Positions 43,501 through 51,880 of a stretch of DNA of 64,000 nt are shown here, piece by piece (within the stretch, counting starts at the first letter, position 1; each line of letters starts with the position of its first letter). The stretch is from the NCBI GenBank assembly GCA_045430275.1, contig JAILXU010000004.1, positions 124,001-188,000 of the forward strand, written 5' to 3'. A model generated the notes under the pieces. It had not been told where the DNA came from and did no database searches. It saw only the letters and a list, made by a program, of their open reading frames with translations. The translations under genes were made by a program, and so were the position numbers. This DNA comes from Oceanobacter sp045430275 (GTDB taxonomy: Bacteria > Pseudomonadota > Gammaproteobacteria > Pseudomonadales > Oceanobacteraceae).

Positions 43501-44243
43501 GGGCGTGCATGCGCCACTGAATTGTAGAAGGCTTCAGCAGTTTGGCCCGAGAGAGTACGGCCACTGGCGTCGGTGATGGTGCCGGAGATCATGATGGGCA
43601 AGGCTTCGCCACGTGCCTCAAAGACGCTCTGCACCGCATAGATTGCCGCTTTGGCATTCAGGGTGTCGAAGACGGTTTCGATCAGAATGATGTCTGACCC
43701 ACCATCCATCAAGGCTTCGGTTGCTTCGATGTATTCTTCAACCAGTTGGTCAAAGGTGATGGCCCGGAACCCCGGATCGTTGACATCGGGTGAAATCGAC
43801 AGGGTTTTGCTGGTGGGGCCAAGCACCCCGGCAACGTAGCGTGGAATGCCTGTTTCTTGTTCGACTTCATCACACACCTGGCGTGCGAGAGCGGCTGCAA
43901 CCCGGTTCAGTTCAGGCACCAGATCTTCCATCTGATAGTCGGCCTGTGACACGCGCGTACTGTTGAAGGTGTTGGTTTCAACAATGTCGGCTCCGGCCAT
44001 CAGATATTGACGATGAATATCCGCGATGATGTTGGGCTGTGTCAGCACCAGCAAGTCATTGTTACCTTTGACTTCCTGGTTGATGTCAGAAAAGCGGTCG
44101 CCTCGATAGTCGTTTTCTTCCAGTTGATGTGACTGAATCAGAGTGCCCATGCCGCCATCCAATATATGGATGCGCTGTTCCAGGTTGGCTTTAAGTGTCT
44201 GAATACGAGGTTGGCGTGACGGAAAATCAGGAATCTGAGTCAT
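40524..44243 (-). CDS. metH: Cobalamin-dependent methionine synthase
   Basis: Transfers a methyl group from methyltetrahydrofolate to homocysteine through cobalamin. The 1239-residue protein contains the homocysteine domain (about 20-340) with zinc ligands Cys255, Cys318 and Cys319, a pterin-binding domain (about 370-640), a cobalamin cap and Rossmann domain with DVHDIGKNIVGVVL (the D-X-H-X2-G motif that ligates cobalt), and a C-terminal AdoMet reactivation domain (RPAPGYPACPDHTEK). ATG 44243 is chosen; the frame extends to 44315 without support. No B12 riboswitch is apparent in the 143-bp gap to nfuA. Confidence 0.97.
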   Translation of the reverse strand: MTQIPDFPSRQPRIQTLKANLEQRIHILDGGMGTLIQSHQLEENDYRGDRFSDINQEVKGNNDLLVLTQPNIIADIHRQYLMAGADIVETNTFNSTRVSQADYQMEDLVPELNRVAAALARQVCDEVEQETGIPRYVAGVLGPTSKTLSISPDVNDPGFRAITFDQLVEEYIEATEALMDGGSDIILIETVFDTLNAKAAIYAVQSVFEARGEALPIMISGTITDASGRTLSGQTAEAFYNSVAHARPLSIGLNCALGAEELRPHVEELSAKSRCFISAHPNAGLPNEFGEYDQTPEEMASIVEEFAQSGFLNILGGCCGTSPAHIKALAEAVSQHAPRHIPDIKPACRLSGLEPFNFDETSLFVNVGERANVTGSAKFKRLIKEENYDEALSVAREQVENGAQIIDINMDEGMLDSEAAMVRFLNLIASEPDIARVPIMVDSSKWEIIESGLKCIQGKAVVNSISLKEGKEEFVEKAKSCLRFGAAVVVMAFDEVGQADTEARKNEICEKSYRILVDEVGFPPEDIIFDPNIFAVATGIEEHNNYAVDFINSCQFITENLPHAKISGGVSNVSFSFRGNNPVREAIHSVFLYYAIKNGLSMGIVNAGQLAVYDDLPAELKDLVEDVVLNRRDDATDRLLAVAENYRGDGSKAEKETEEWRSLPVRERLAHALVKGINAHVEADTEEARQQFDRPIEVIEGPLMDGMNVVGDLFGSGKMFLPQVVKSARVMKQAVAYLLPFIEEEKDGKVESQGKILMATVKGDVHDIGKNIVGVVLQCNNFEVVDLGVMVPAEKILKAAKEQNCDIIGLSGLITPSLDEMVHVAREMQRLDYQIPLMIGGATTSKAHTAVKIEQQYSNDIACYVADASRAVGVAQKLVTPEAKPAFIEETREEYEYLRQRNANRKAKALLPYAKATDNAFRDDWNNYQPVKPNKLGLTVFDHFDLAELVDYIDWTPFFMSWELAGKYPRILTDEVVGEAATNLFKDAQVMLQRIIDEKLFRARAVVGLWPAAKRHSDDTVIFNPDNPSEELAILHHLRQQTDKPNNQPNYSLADFIAPEGGLADDQQDYMGAFVVTAGLEADQIAAEYDANLDDYNSIMMKALADRLAEAFAECLHEKVRKDIWGYASDEDLPNELLIKEKYQGIRPAPGYPACPDHTEKATLFRLLDAEANTGVSLTESFAMNPAASVSGWYFAHPESKYFGLGKIDKDQVENYTERKAMDLETMERWLAPALSYDR

Positions 44244-44386
44244 AGCAAAATTCGGAAGATGGCCATAAAAATAGTGCCGCAGTCTAGCAAAATCCGTTTC
44301 CGTTGTCTTATCCAAGTAATTTGGTTGGGTATTTCACCGTTGCATGGCATTCGATACAATGGCGGCATTATCCAGAGGTAGAACTG

Positions 44387-44977
44387 ATGAGTGAATTTGT
44401 AACCATTACGGAAGACGCCCAGCAATATCTGGCGGAATTGCTGGAAAAGCAGAGTGTCGAGGGCATGGCTGTACGTGTGTTTATTACTCAGCCGGGTACG
44501 CGTTACGCCGAAACATGCCTGGCGTATTGCCGTCCGGAAGAAATCAATGAAACGGATGAAATGCAGCGTACGGACGTACTGACTGCTTATATTGACTCCA
44601 TGAGCATTCCGTATCTGGAAGAGTCAGTAATTGATTTTGCCAAAGATCGGATGGGGGGACAGCTCACCATCAAGGCACCCAATGCCAAAATGCCGCGTGT
44701 AACAGCGGACAGCCCTGTAGAAGATCGTATCAACTATTTGTTGTTCACTGAAGTTAACCCAGGCCTGGCGGCTCATGGCGGTGAAGTGAGCCTGGTTGAA
44801 CTGACGGAAGATGGCATTGCCATATTGAAATTTGGTGGTGGTTGTCAGGGATGCAGCGCAGTTGATATGACATTGAAAGATGGTGTTGAGGCCAGTTTGA
44901 CGGCCAAGATCCCTGAGGTTCAGGGCGTGCGTGATGTGACGGATCATACTCAGACAGACAATGCTTACTTTAAATAA
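44387..44977 (+). CDS. nfuA: Fe/S biogenesis protein NfuA
   Basis: An iron-sulfur carrier that inserts [4Fe-4S] clusters under stress. The 196-residue protein has an N-terminal degenerate A-type domain (about 1-95) and a C-terminal Nfu domain with the cluster-binding CxxC at Cys153 and Cys156 (GGCQGCSAVD). AGAGG precedes ATG 44387; the frame upstream of it is not used. It is divergent from metH. Confidence 0.96.
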   Translation: MSEFVTITEDAQQYLAELLEKQSVEGMAVRVFITQPGTRYAETCLAYCRPEEINETDEMQRTDVLTAYIDSMSIPYLEESVIDFAKDRMGGQLTIKAPNAKMPRVTADSPVEDRINYLLFTEVNPGLAAHGGEVSLVELTEDGIAILKFGGGCQGCSAVDMTLKDGVEASLTAKIPEVQGVRDVTDHTQTDNAYFK

Positions 44978-44989
44978 ACGATGGGCATT

Positions 44990-46465
44990 TTAGCTTTTAG
45001 GCGGGATGGGTTTGGGCTTGCTGGCTTGCCCATCGGCACGATTGGCCTGTAATTTCTTGCGTTGTGCGGCCTGGGCTGCTGCCGTTCGGGTACGAACCTG
45101 CCCACGCAGTTTGGTGGCGGCTTTCTCCAGCGCATCAGCCACTTTTTCTTTTTCTGAAATTCGTATTTTGTCGGATTCCAGGTACAGCGAGAAACCTTCG
45201 GTTTCATGATTCATGAAGCCAGGGTTGGCACCGAGATCCCGGCGATAATCAACAACCTGATACAACGGCACTGGGTCCCGGAAGCCCTTTACCATGGCAG
45301 TGCCGCGTTGACGGCACATGATCTTGTCTTTAATTAATGCGTAGGTCTCATGAGAGACAAGAATTTCCCCAGCGTCAGCTTCACTTTCGAGACGACTGGC
45401 GAGATTCACTTCTTTGCCGATGATGGTGTAATCCATTCGAGTCTCGGTGCCGAAGTTGCCCACAGTGCAATAGCCGGTGTTGATACCCATACGAATTTGC
45501 AGTGGTGCCATCATGCCCTGTTCCGACCACTGTTTACGCATCTTGAGCATGTGGCGACGCATTTCAATGGCCATGGCAACACACGCCAAAGCGTCACGTT
45601 TGGTGCCTTTGCTTTTGGGGTCACCAAAGAAAACCATAACAGCATCGCCAATGAACTTGTCGATGGTGCCGCCGTATTTGAGCGCAATTTGCGACATGTC
45701 AGTCAGGTAGCCATTGAGCAAATCGGTAAAGGCATCGGCTTCCATTTGTTCCGATAACGATGAAAAGCCCACGATGTCAGAGAAAAACACCACCAACTTT
45801 TTGCGCTGGGTTTCCAGCTTGGCTTCCCGGCGACCGGTGAAGATGGATTCCCAGATTTGTGGGGCAACGTAGCGGGAAACCTGGTCAGACAGCTCCTGAA
45901 TGTGATCCAGTTGTTTCTGATGGCTGACTTGGGCATCGTCCAACTCACGTTGTTTCTGGCTGCCGTAGTGGGCGATCACACCCAGGAAAATAGCGGTGCC
46001 AATGCTGGCGGTGTAGAGCAATTCGACCGGTGGTTCACCAAAATACAAAAAACCGGTTGCGGCAAAGCTGGCAGAGACGCCAGCCACCAGAGAGAGGCAA
46101 CAAAACAGCCAGACGGTGAGGTTGCCGCTGAGTACAGCAACGGTATTCAGCATGATCAAAAACAGCACAGAGATGCCAATGGGCAGCTTCACAGCAGCAA
46201 GAAAAAATCCGCAGAGTGCGGCATCAAATATGAGGAAACCAATAGCCGTGTTGTGGCGGCCTGTTTCAGGAACTCTGTGGTAGATCAGGTGGAACAGATG
46301 CGGTATCAGAATGGCAACGGCAATAAAAGCCACGGTACTGACAGGAAAAAACTCCAGAAATAATCCGGTCAAAGCCACTGCCGCAGCTACCCCATACGCA
46401 ATGATGCGGCTGATATACATGGGTTGCTGTATGGAAGAGGGAGTGGTGGCCGTAGTGATAGGCAT
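44990..46465 (-). CDS. Class III adenylate cyclase with membrane sensor domain (CyaB-like)
   Basis: Synthesises cAMP. The 491-residue protein has six hydrophobic segments in residues about 15-190 (MASE-type sensor), a coiled linker, and a class III cyclase domain (about 245-415). Metal aspartates are in VVFFSDIVGFSSLSEQM and DKFIGDAVMVFFGDP; NYTIIG-like DYTIIGKEVNLASRLE follows. The architecture resembles Pseudomonas CyaB. The C-terminal tail is basic and alanine-rich. The ATG at 46465 has AGGA close upstream; an open frame to 46588 is less likely. Confidence 0.92.
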   Translation of the reverse strand: MPITTATTPSSIQQPMYISRIIAYGVAAAVALTGLFLEFFPVSTVAFIAVAILIPHLFHLIYHRVPETGRHNTAIGFLIFDAALCGFFLAAVKLPIGISVLFLIMLNTVAVLSGNLTVWLFCCLSLVAGVSASFAATGFLYFGEPPVELLYTASIGTAIFLGVIAHYGSQKQRELDDAQVSHQKQLDHIQELSDQVSRYVAPQIWESIFTGRREAKLETQRKKLVVFFSDIVGFSSLSEQMEADAFTDLLNGYLTDMSQIALKYGGTIDKFIGDAVMVFFGDPKSKGTKRDALACVAMAIEMRRHMLKMRKQWSEQGMMAPLQIRMGINTGYCTVGNFGTETRMDYTIIGKEVNLASRLESEADAGEILVSHETYALIKDKIMCRQRGTAMVKGFRDPVPLYQVVDYRRDLGANPGFMNHETEGFSLYLESDKIRISEKEKVADALEKAATKLRGQVRTRTAAAQAAQRKKLQANRADGQASKPKPIPPKS

Positions 46466-46604
46466 ATTCCTGACTTGTGTACAAATAAAACGGGATGATT
46501 CTGTGATGAATATCCGGGCTGGGTGGGAGCCAATCCTCAATCCTGAGTAGAATCTTGCCAAGAGTAAATCAAATACATGACAAAACATAGACTTGGAGCA
46601 ACAA

Positions 46605-47156
46605 ATGGACGCTATTGAAGCCTTACTCAGCAGAGTGTCTGTGCCTGTTTTGGGCGGGCCAGAGATTACTTCTGAACAAAAAGAAATTCTGATGAGAGCA
46701 GCGGCCAGGGCGGCAGATCACGCCTGGCTGCGCCCCAGTCGTTATCTGTTAATAGAAGGAGAGGGGCTGGCGGCATTGGGGGATGTTTTTGCGGCGACAG
46801 AAGAGCATACGGCAAATGCTGCTCGGCTAGAGCGCCTGAAATCCATGCCAAAGAGAGCACCGCTGATCATCGTGGCCATCTGCCAGCCGGTCACTCATGC
46901 CAAAGTCCCGGAGGTAGAGCAGCATCTGTCAACCGGGGCTGGCGTTCAAAATATTCTGAATGCGGCCTGGGCTTTGGGGCTCGGGGCAATCTGGCGTACA
47001 GGCGAGCTGGCTTATCACCCTATGGTTAAACATGCTCTGGGCTTGTCGGAAGACGAGTTGCTATTGGGGTTTGTATACGTTGGGCATATTCAGGGAGCGG
47101 TTAAATCCGTTCCGGAAATAAGTGATTCAAGCTTTTGGCAGGCATGGGAAGGCTAA
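46605..47156 (+). CDS. Nitroreductase family protein (YdjA-like)
   Basis: A 183-residue FMN-dependent oxidoreductase of the small YdjA type. It has ARAADHAWLRPSRYLLIEGEG near the N-terminus, RAPLIIVAIC and AGVQNILNAAWALGLGAIWRTG. Typical substrates are quinones or nitroaromatics, but the natural role is unknown. GGAG six bases upstream supports ATG 46605. It is divergent from the adenylate cyclase and precedes tRNA-Ser. Confidence 0.92.
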   Translation: MDAIEALLSRVSVPVLGGPEITSEQKEILMRAAARAADHAWLRPSRYLLIEGEGLAALGDVFAATEEHTANAARLERLKSMPKRAPLIIVAICQPVTHAKVPEVEQHLSTGAGVQNILNAAWALGLGAIWRTGELAYHPMVKHALGLSEDELLLGFVYVGHIQGAVKSVPEISDSSFWQAWEG

Positions 47157-47300
47157 TGTGTGCTGAAGGCTGCATTGGCTTTGTTGTTGTGATTCAAAAT
47201 TCGATGAAAGTTTTAAAATAGTGTTGACGCAGATTAACTCTCTGCGTATAGTGCGCGGCCTCTGACATGAGAACGCAATTGCATTTGCTTCCTGTCATAC

Positions 47301-47388
47301 GGTGAGGTGTCCGAGTGGCCGAAGGAGCACGCCTGGAAAGTGTGTATACCGCAAGGTATCGAGGGTTCGAATCCCTCCCTCACCGCCA
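47301..47388 (+). tRNA. tRNA-Ser(GGA)
   Basis: An 88-nt class II tRNA with encoded CCA (47386-47388). The acceptor arms GGTGAGG (47301-47307) and CCTCACC (47378-47384) pair perfectly. The anticodon loop CTGGAAA gives anticodon GGA (47335-47337), reading UCC and UCU. A long variable arm (around GTATACCGCAAGGTATC) fits serine. A terminator follows at 47397. Confidence 0.97.
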
Positions 47389-47396
47389 CGAATTTT

Positions 47397-47429
47397 AAAA
47401 CCCTGATTTGAAAAAATCAGGGTTTTTTT
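47397..47429 (+). terminator. Intrinsic terminator of tRNA-Ser
   Basis: AAAACCCTGATTT (47397-47409) pairs with AAATCAGGGTTTT (47414-47426), followed by more Ts. Confidence 0.93.
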
Positions 47430-47483
47430 ATGCGTGCAGCATTTCACATCCAGAAGGATGGATTTTCTTCGGGTTCTAAGCAG

Positions 47484-47539
47484 CCTATTCTTGCCAATGT
47501 ATTTTAAAATGTGTTTTATGAAAGCAAGTTGGCAATAGG
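47484..47539 (+). other. Imperfect stem-loop upstream of the capsule-type gene
   Basis: CCTATT-CTT-GCCAA (47484-47497) pairs with TTGGCAATAGG (47529-47539), with a 3-nt bulge, around an ATTTTAAAAT palindrome. It lies in the AT-rich leader before the gene at 47590 and could be a regulatory structure. Confidence 0.3.
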
Positions 47540-47589
47540 TTAAATTAGCCACTTCCTTCTCGTAGTTATTTGAAATATAGGGATTTGTT

Positions 47590-48852
47590 GTGGGGAATGG
47601 CACGGTTCGAGTGAGCTCATCAGCGCCGTATGTTGTTTTGTTGCAAGGCCCTGTGGGGCCCTGTTTTAATCATCTTGGACGCTTTTTGGAGGCCAAGGGG
47701 TATCGGGTTGATCGTTTTGTCTTTCATGCCGGTGATCGTTTTTTTTCCTCTCAAAACCGTCGGCGCTTTGAGGGTTCCTTGGCTGCCTGGGAGCGTTATT
47801 TTCATCATTTCCTTGAACAAAACACTCCAGATTGCATTATTTACTTTGGTTCTGAACGCCCCGTTCATCGGGTAGCCCGATCTCTGGCGAAGCAGCATGA
47901 TGTGCCTGTTTTGTCGTTGGAGGAGGGATATATTCGCCCGGGTTTTGTCACGGTTGAGCGTGGGGGGAATAACGCCAATTCCCCACTGGCCGGATGCCTG
48001 CCAGATGAAAACTTCAATCGCGAGTCCGTCGATCGGCAGCTTCAGGTGGCGGTGAATTATCGAAGTTTTAACCGCATGGGCTACTACGCAATTCTCTACT
48101 ACGTAATTCGAACGTTTTTTTCTTCCGGTCAAGCCAAAGAGTTGTATCACCGCCGTTTTTTTCCGCCTGCAGAAGTGTTTTGTTGGCTGAGGAATGGCTA
48201 TCGCAAGGTGTTTCACGGTGGGGCAGATAACCCGGTTATTCATCGCTTGTTGGAGCATCATCCAGGACAGTACTTTTTAGTGCCATTGCAGGTGGCTGCC
48301 GACAGTAACTTGCAAAAAGCAGCCCTGGGGTGGGATTCCTTATCTCTGATTACTTCTACGATTATCTCCTTTGCTCGCAGTGCTCCAAAACAGTGTCGCC
48401 TTGTATTCAAGGTTCACCCTCTTGAAAGAGGGCATAACCGTTATGAGGAAGAGATCAAGGAAATTGCGACTCAGCAAGGCATAGCTGATCGTGTTGAGTT
48501 GATCGATACCGGCTCAATGGGGATGTTAACCCGGCATGCTGCGGGCATGATTACGATCAACAGCACTTCTGGCTTGTCGGCTATTCACCATGGCATTCCC
48601 TTGCTCGTGGTTGGGCGGGCGCTTTATGAACACCCTGAGCTGGCCGTATGCGGTGCGGGCAAGCCGGATTTTGATCAGTTCTGGCACGCTCATGAACAAG
48701 ATGATGTGGTCGCACCGGTTGAATTTCGTCATCGTTATCTGGACTGGATTCGTTATCGGGCCTTGATTCCAGGAGACTTCTATCAAAAAGAAGGAATTGA
48801 CCGGGTTTGTGAAGGGATCTATCAAAAACTGGTCCAGATGCTTAATGCATGA
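47590..48852 (+). CDS. KpsS-like capsule polysaccharide biosynthesis/export protein
   Basis: A 420-residue protein of the capsule polysaccharide synthesis family that includes KpsS-type glycolipid Kdo-transferases. Family-like stretches are VVLLQGPVGPCFNHLGRFLE at the N-terminus, LSLEEGYIRPGFVTVERGG, and the C-terminal KVHPLERGHN and INSTSGLSAIHHGIPLLVVG. It stands alone between tRNA-Ser and gltX, without the usual capsule export partners. AGGGA seven bases before GTG 47590 supports that start. Confidence 0.85.
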   Translation: MGNGTVRVSSSAPYVVLLQGPVGPCFNHLGRFLEAKGYRVDRFVFHAGDRFFSSQNRRRFEGSLAAWERYFHHFLEQNTPDCIIYFGSERPVHRVARSLAKQHDVPVLSLEEGYIRPGFVTVERGGNNANSPLAGCLPDENFNRESVDRQLQVAVNYRSFNRMGYYAILYYVIRTFFSSGQAKELYHRRFFPPAEVFCWLRNGYRKVFHGGADNPVIHRLLEHHPGQYFLVPLQVAADSNLQKAALGWDSLSLITSTIISFARSAPKQCRLVFKVHPLERGHNRYEEEIKEIATQQGIADRVELIDTGSMGMLTRHAAGMITINSTSGLSAIHHGIPLLVVGRALYEHPELAVCGAGKPDFDQFWHAHEQDDVVAPVEFRHRYLDWIRYRALIPGDFYQKEGIDRVCEGIYQKLVQMLNA

Positions 48853-48952
48853 TTTTTTTATCCTGATTGAATAAACGTGATCCACTCGTGCCATAGACTT
48901 GGGCTTTCACTATACTGGCGGCTTTCTTTGTTCGACACAGTCAGGAATTGAT

Positions 48953-50455
48953 ATGACAGTACGCACGCGGGTTGCTCCTTCTCCGACCGGTGATCCTCAT
49001 GTGGGCACCGCTTACATTGCATTGTTCAATTTGGCCTTTGCGCGCCAGCACGGCGGGCAGTTTATTCTTCGTATTGAAGATACGGATCAGGCGCGGAGTA
49101 CCGCTGAGTCGGAACAAACCATTCTGGACAGCCTGCGTTGGCTGGGTCTTGAATGGGATGAAGGCCCGGATCAGGGCGGTGACTTCGGCCCGTACCGCCA
49201 GAGTGAACGAAAAGACATCTACCTGGAACATGTGGATCAGTTGTTGGCATCGGGGCATGCGTTCAAATGTTACCGCACCACTGAAGAGCTGGATCAACTG
49301 CGCAGCAGCCGTCAGGCGGAAGGCAAGCACACGGCACTGAAGCCTTCTGATCTGGAGTTGCCGGAAGAGGAAGTACAGCGCCGGGAAGTGGCTGGTGAGC
49401 CTTATGTCGTGCGTATGCGGGTGCCGGAAGAAGGCATTTGTGTGGTTGATGATCAATTACGCGGCCCAATCGAACTGGACTGGTCGCAGGTGGATGCGCA
49501 GATTCTGCTGAAATCAGACGGCATGCCGACTTACCACCTGGCCAATGTGGTGGATGACCACCTGATGCAGATCACTCACGTGATCCGTGGTGAAGAGTGG
49601 ATCAGTTCCGCGCCCAAGCACAAGCTGTTGTACGAGTACTTTGGCTGGGACATGCCGTCTCTGTGCCATATGCCGTTGCTACGTAACCCGGACAAGAGCA
49701 AGCTGAGCAAGCGTAAAAACCCAACCTCCATCCTGTTTTTTGATCGCATGGGCTTTATGCCGGAAGCCTTGTTGAATTATCTGGGGCGCATGGGTTGGTC
49801 GATGCCAGATGAGCGTGAACAATTCAGTCGTGATGACATGTTCGCTAATTTTGATATTCAGCGTGTATCGCTGGGTGGCCCGGTCTTTGACGTTGAAAAA
49901 CTGCGTTGGCTGAACAGTCTGTGGTTGCGTGACCTGTCACCGGAAGCTTTTGCTGCCCGTTTTGCCGAGTGGGGCCTGAAGCCTGAACGCACCTTGCCTG
50001 TGATTCCTCATGTGCAGCCTCGTGTGGAAACTTTCTCAGATGTGGTGCCACTGGCCGGGCATTTCCTGTCAGGTATGCCTGTTTTGACTGCTGATCAGTT
50101 TGAGCACAAGGCATACGATGAGGAAGCCTTGCTGAAAACCCTGCAATTTGGCTTGTGGCAACTGGAAGCCATTCGTCATTGGGAGCGCGACAATATTGAA
50201 GCGCGCCTGTTTGCCTTGGCTGGTTGTCTGGAGCTGAAAATCCGTGATTTCCTGTATCCGTTCTTTATTGCGGTGGCGGGTACTTCATCCACTATTTCAG
50301 TGCTGGATACCATGGCGTTGCTGGGACCTGATATGAGCCGTGCTCGTGTGCGTGCTGCGATTGATTTGTTGGGCGGTGTGGGTAAAAAGCGCTTGAAGAA
50401 AATGGAACGTGAATACCGCACGGTATCGGCCCAGATAGAGCAGCAACTCTCCTGA
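48953..50455 (+). CDS. gltX: Glutamyl-tRNA synthetase
   Basis: Charges tRNA-Glu; a class I synthetase. The 500-residue protein has the HIGH-type signature in RVAPSPTGDPHVGTAYIALFN and the KMSKS-type loop DKSKLSKRKNPTS. The C-terminal half holds the anticodon-binding cage. AGGAATTG precedes ATG 48953; the open frame to 48899 is not needed. A hairpin follows at 50478. Confidence 0.97.
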   Translation: MTVRTRVAPSPTGDPHVGTAYIALFNLAFARQHGGQFILRIEDTDQARSTAESEQTILDSLRWLGLEWDEGPDQGGDFGPYRQSERKDIYLEHVDQLLASGHAFKCYRTTEELDQLRSSRQAEGKHTALKPSDLELPEEEVQRREVAGEPYVVRMRVPEEGICVVDDQLRGPIELDWSQVDAQILLKSDGMPTYHLANVVDDHLMQITHVIRGEEWISSAPKHKLLYEYFGWDMPSLCHMPLLRNPDKSKLSKRKNPTSILFFDRMGFMPEALLNYLGRMGWSMPDEREQFSRDDMFANFDIQRVSLGGPVFDVEKLRWLNSLWLRDLSPEAFAARFAEWGLKPERTLPVIPHVQPRVETFSDVVPLAGHFLSGMPVLTADQFEHKAYDEEALLKTLQFGLWQLEAIRHWERDNIEARLFALAGCLELKIRDFLYPFFIAVAGTSSTISVLDTMALLGPDMSRARVRAAIDLLGGVGKKRLKKMEREYRTVSAQIEQQLS

Positions 50456-50477
50456 TTCATTCCTGTTTACAGTCTGT

Positions 50478-50533
50478 CGGCTCCTGGAGCCGTCGGCTGT
50501 TGTCTTTGGTTCAATCGGTTTTTCGGTTGAACC
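50478..50533 (+). terminator. Two hairpins after gltX, probable terminator
   Basis: CGGCTC, loop CTG, GAGCCG (50478-50492) forms a perfect 6-bp hairpin. A second stem pairs GGTTCAA (50508-50514) with TTGAACC (50527-50533). T-rich stretches follow each. The rest of the gap to 50716 probably holds the promoter of the FIST-kinase pair. Confidence 0.5.
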
Positions 50534-50716
50534 CTCTCCTTGTTTTGTCAGGTTTGTTCTTCCTTTGGGGCGGGATTTCAGTCCTATAGTAGCATTTGGC
50601 CACGGAATGGCAGTCGATAGACTGGCAGTTATAGCGAGTACCCCGGCCTTTTGCCTGACTCATCCGGGGGATTCTGTGCCACCGAGTCAGGGAAGCCAGA
50701 TATCGGGAGCAAGGTT

Positions 50717-51880
50717 GTGTTAGCCGCTTCAACCCAGACAAAATTACAAACGGTTCTGACAGCAGCGTCCAGCCATCCGGTGCCCGAATTGGCGGCAGCG
50801 GAAATTCGCCAGGGCTTGCACGGCGAGGCGTTGTCACAAGTGGTTTTTTTCTGTTCAAACGATTATGACCTGGAGCGCTTGTCTCAGGCTCTGACGCGCC
50901 ATTTTAAGGGTGTGGATGTCGTTGGCTGTACCACTGCCGGTGAAATATCTGCGAAAGGTTATGGTACTGGTGGTATCACAGCCATTGGTTTTCCCCGACG
51001 CTACTTCAGTATTGAGGCCGCTCTGGTCACGCATTTGGCCGATTTCAGCTTCCAGGATGCTCAGGCTTTGGTGAATGGCATGCTGGATACCTGTCATGAG
51101 CGCCAGGTTGCGCCCGTCAAAGGGCATACCTTTGCGCTGACCTTACTGGATGGCTTGTCGGTTCAGGAAGAGCGTTTGCTGCAGTTGCTCAATGCCCACC
51201 TGGGAAGCATCCCGTTATTGGGAGGGTCTGCAGCGGACAATATGTGTCATCGTCGAACGCACGTGTATTTTAATGGCTGTTTTCACGCCGATGCGGCTGT
51301 TTTGCTGATGGTGAATACGGCGTGTGACTTTGAAGCGTTCAGCATCCATCATCTGGTTGAAACGCCCAGCAAGCTGGTCGTCACCGAGGCGGACGCGACG
51401 GAGCGGCGCGTAATTGAATTGAATGCCGAACCCGCTGCCCTGGAATATGCCCGCGCCCTGAATTTACCGGTTGAAGCCCTCAATGCCGAGGTGTTCGCTC
51501 TGAACCCGTTAACCGTCAAGCTCGGTGATCGTTTTTACCCGCGTGCCATTCAAAAGGTTAACCCGGATTTAAGCCTGTCATTTTATTGCGCCATTGATAC
51601 CGGCATTGTTTTAACCCGATCAAAACCTGACCGGATTCTGGAGCGCTTGAGCGAGTTATTTGATGATATTAGTCGGCGTATTGGCACACCACAGCTGGTG
51701 CTGGGGTATGACTGTATTTTCAGGCGAATCGAAATCGCTCATTACGGTTTGTGTGATCAGGCGTCTGAAGTGCTGAAACAGCACAATGTGATTGGTTTTA
51801 ATACTTATGGTGAGCAGTTTAATGGCATGCACCTGAACCAGACGTTTACCGGAATTGCGCTGGGAGGCGTGAGCTTTTGA
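50717..51880 (+). CDS. nosP: FIST-domain protein, NosP-like nitric oxide sensor
   Basis: A 387-residue protein made of an N-terminal FIST domain (about 15-230) and a C-terminal FIST_C domain (about 235-385). FIST proteins of the NosP type bind haem and sense nitric oxide and are encoded next to a hybrid kinase (NahK) in Pseudomonas and other gammaproteobacteria. Here the next gene is exactly such a kinase, with a 4-bp overlap. Features: VDVVGCTTAGEISAKGYG, LLGGSAADNMCHRR and ERLSELFDDISRRIG. I start at GTG 50717, seven bases after GGGAG. Haem binding is inferred from the family, not seen. Confidence 0.85.
   Translation: MLAASTQTKLQTVLTAASSHPVPELAAAEIRQGLHGEALSQVVFFCSNDYDLERLSQALTRHFKGVDVVGCTTAGEISAKGYGTGGITAIGFPRRYFSIEAALVTHLADFSFQDAQALVNGMLDTCHERQVAPVKGHTFALTLLDGLSVQEERLLQLLNAHLGSIPLLGGSAADNMCHRRTHVYFNGCFHADAAVLLMVNTACDFEAFSIHHLVETPSKLVVTEADATERRVIELNAEPAALEYARALNLPVEALNAEVFALNPLTVKLGDRFYPRAIQKVNPDLSLSFYCAIDTGIVLTRSKPDRILERLSELFDDISRRIGTPQLVLGYDCIFRRIEIAHYGLCDQASEVLKQHNVIGFNTYGEQFNGMHLNQTFTGIALGGVSF

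Noticed and set aside
44244..44386. Cobalamin riboswitch upstream of metH
   Set aside because: The gap to nfuA is only 143 bp and I see no B12-box-like GCCACTG or the expected multi-stem layout.
46466..46588. 41-codon N-terminal extension of the adenylate cyclase
   Set aside because: It runs into the divergent nitroreductase promoter and has no ribosome binding site.
47301..48952. Integrated element at tRNA-Ser
   Set aside because: No integrase and no second copy of the tRNA 3' end are seen before gltX, so an integrative element is not supported.
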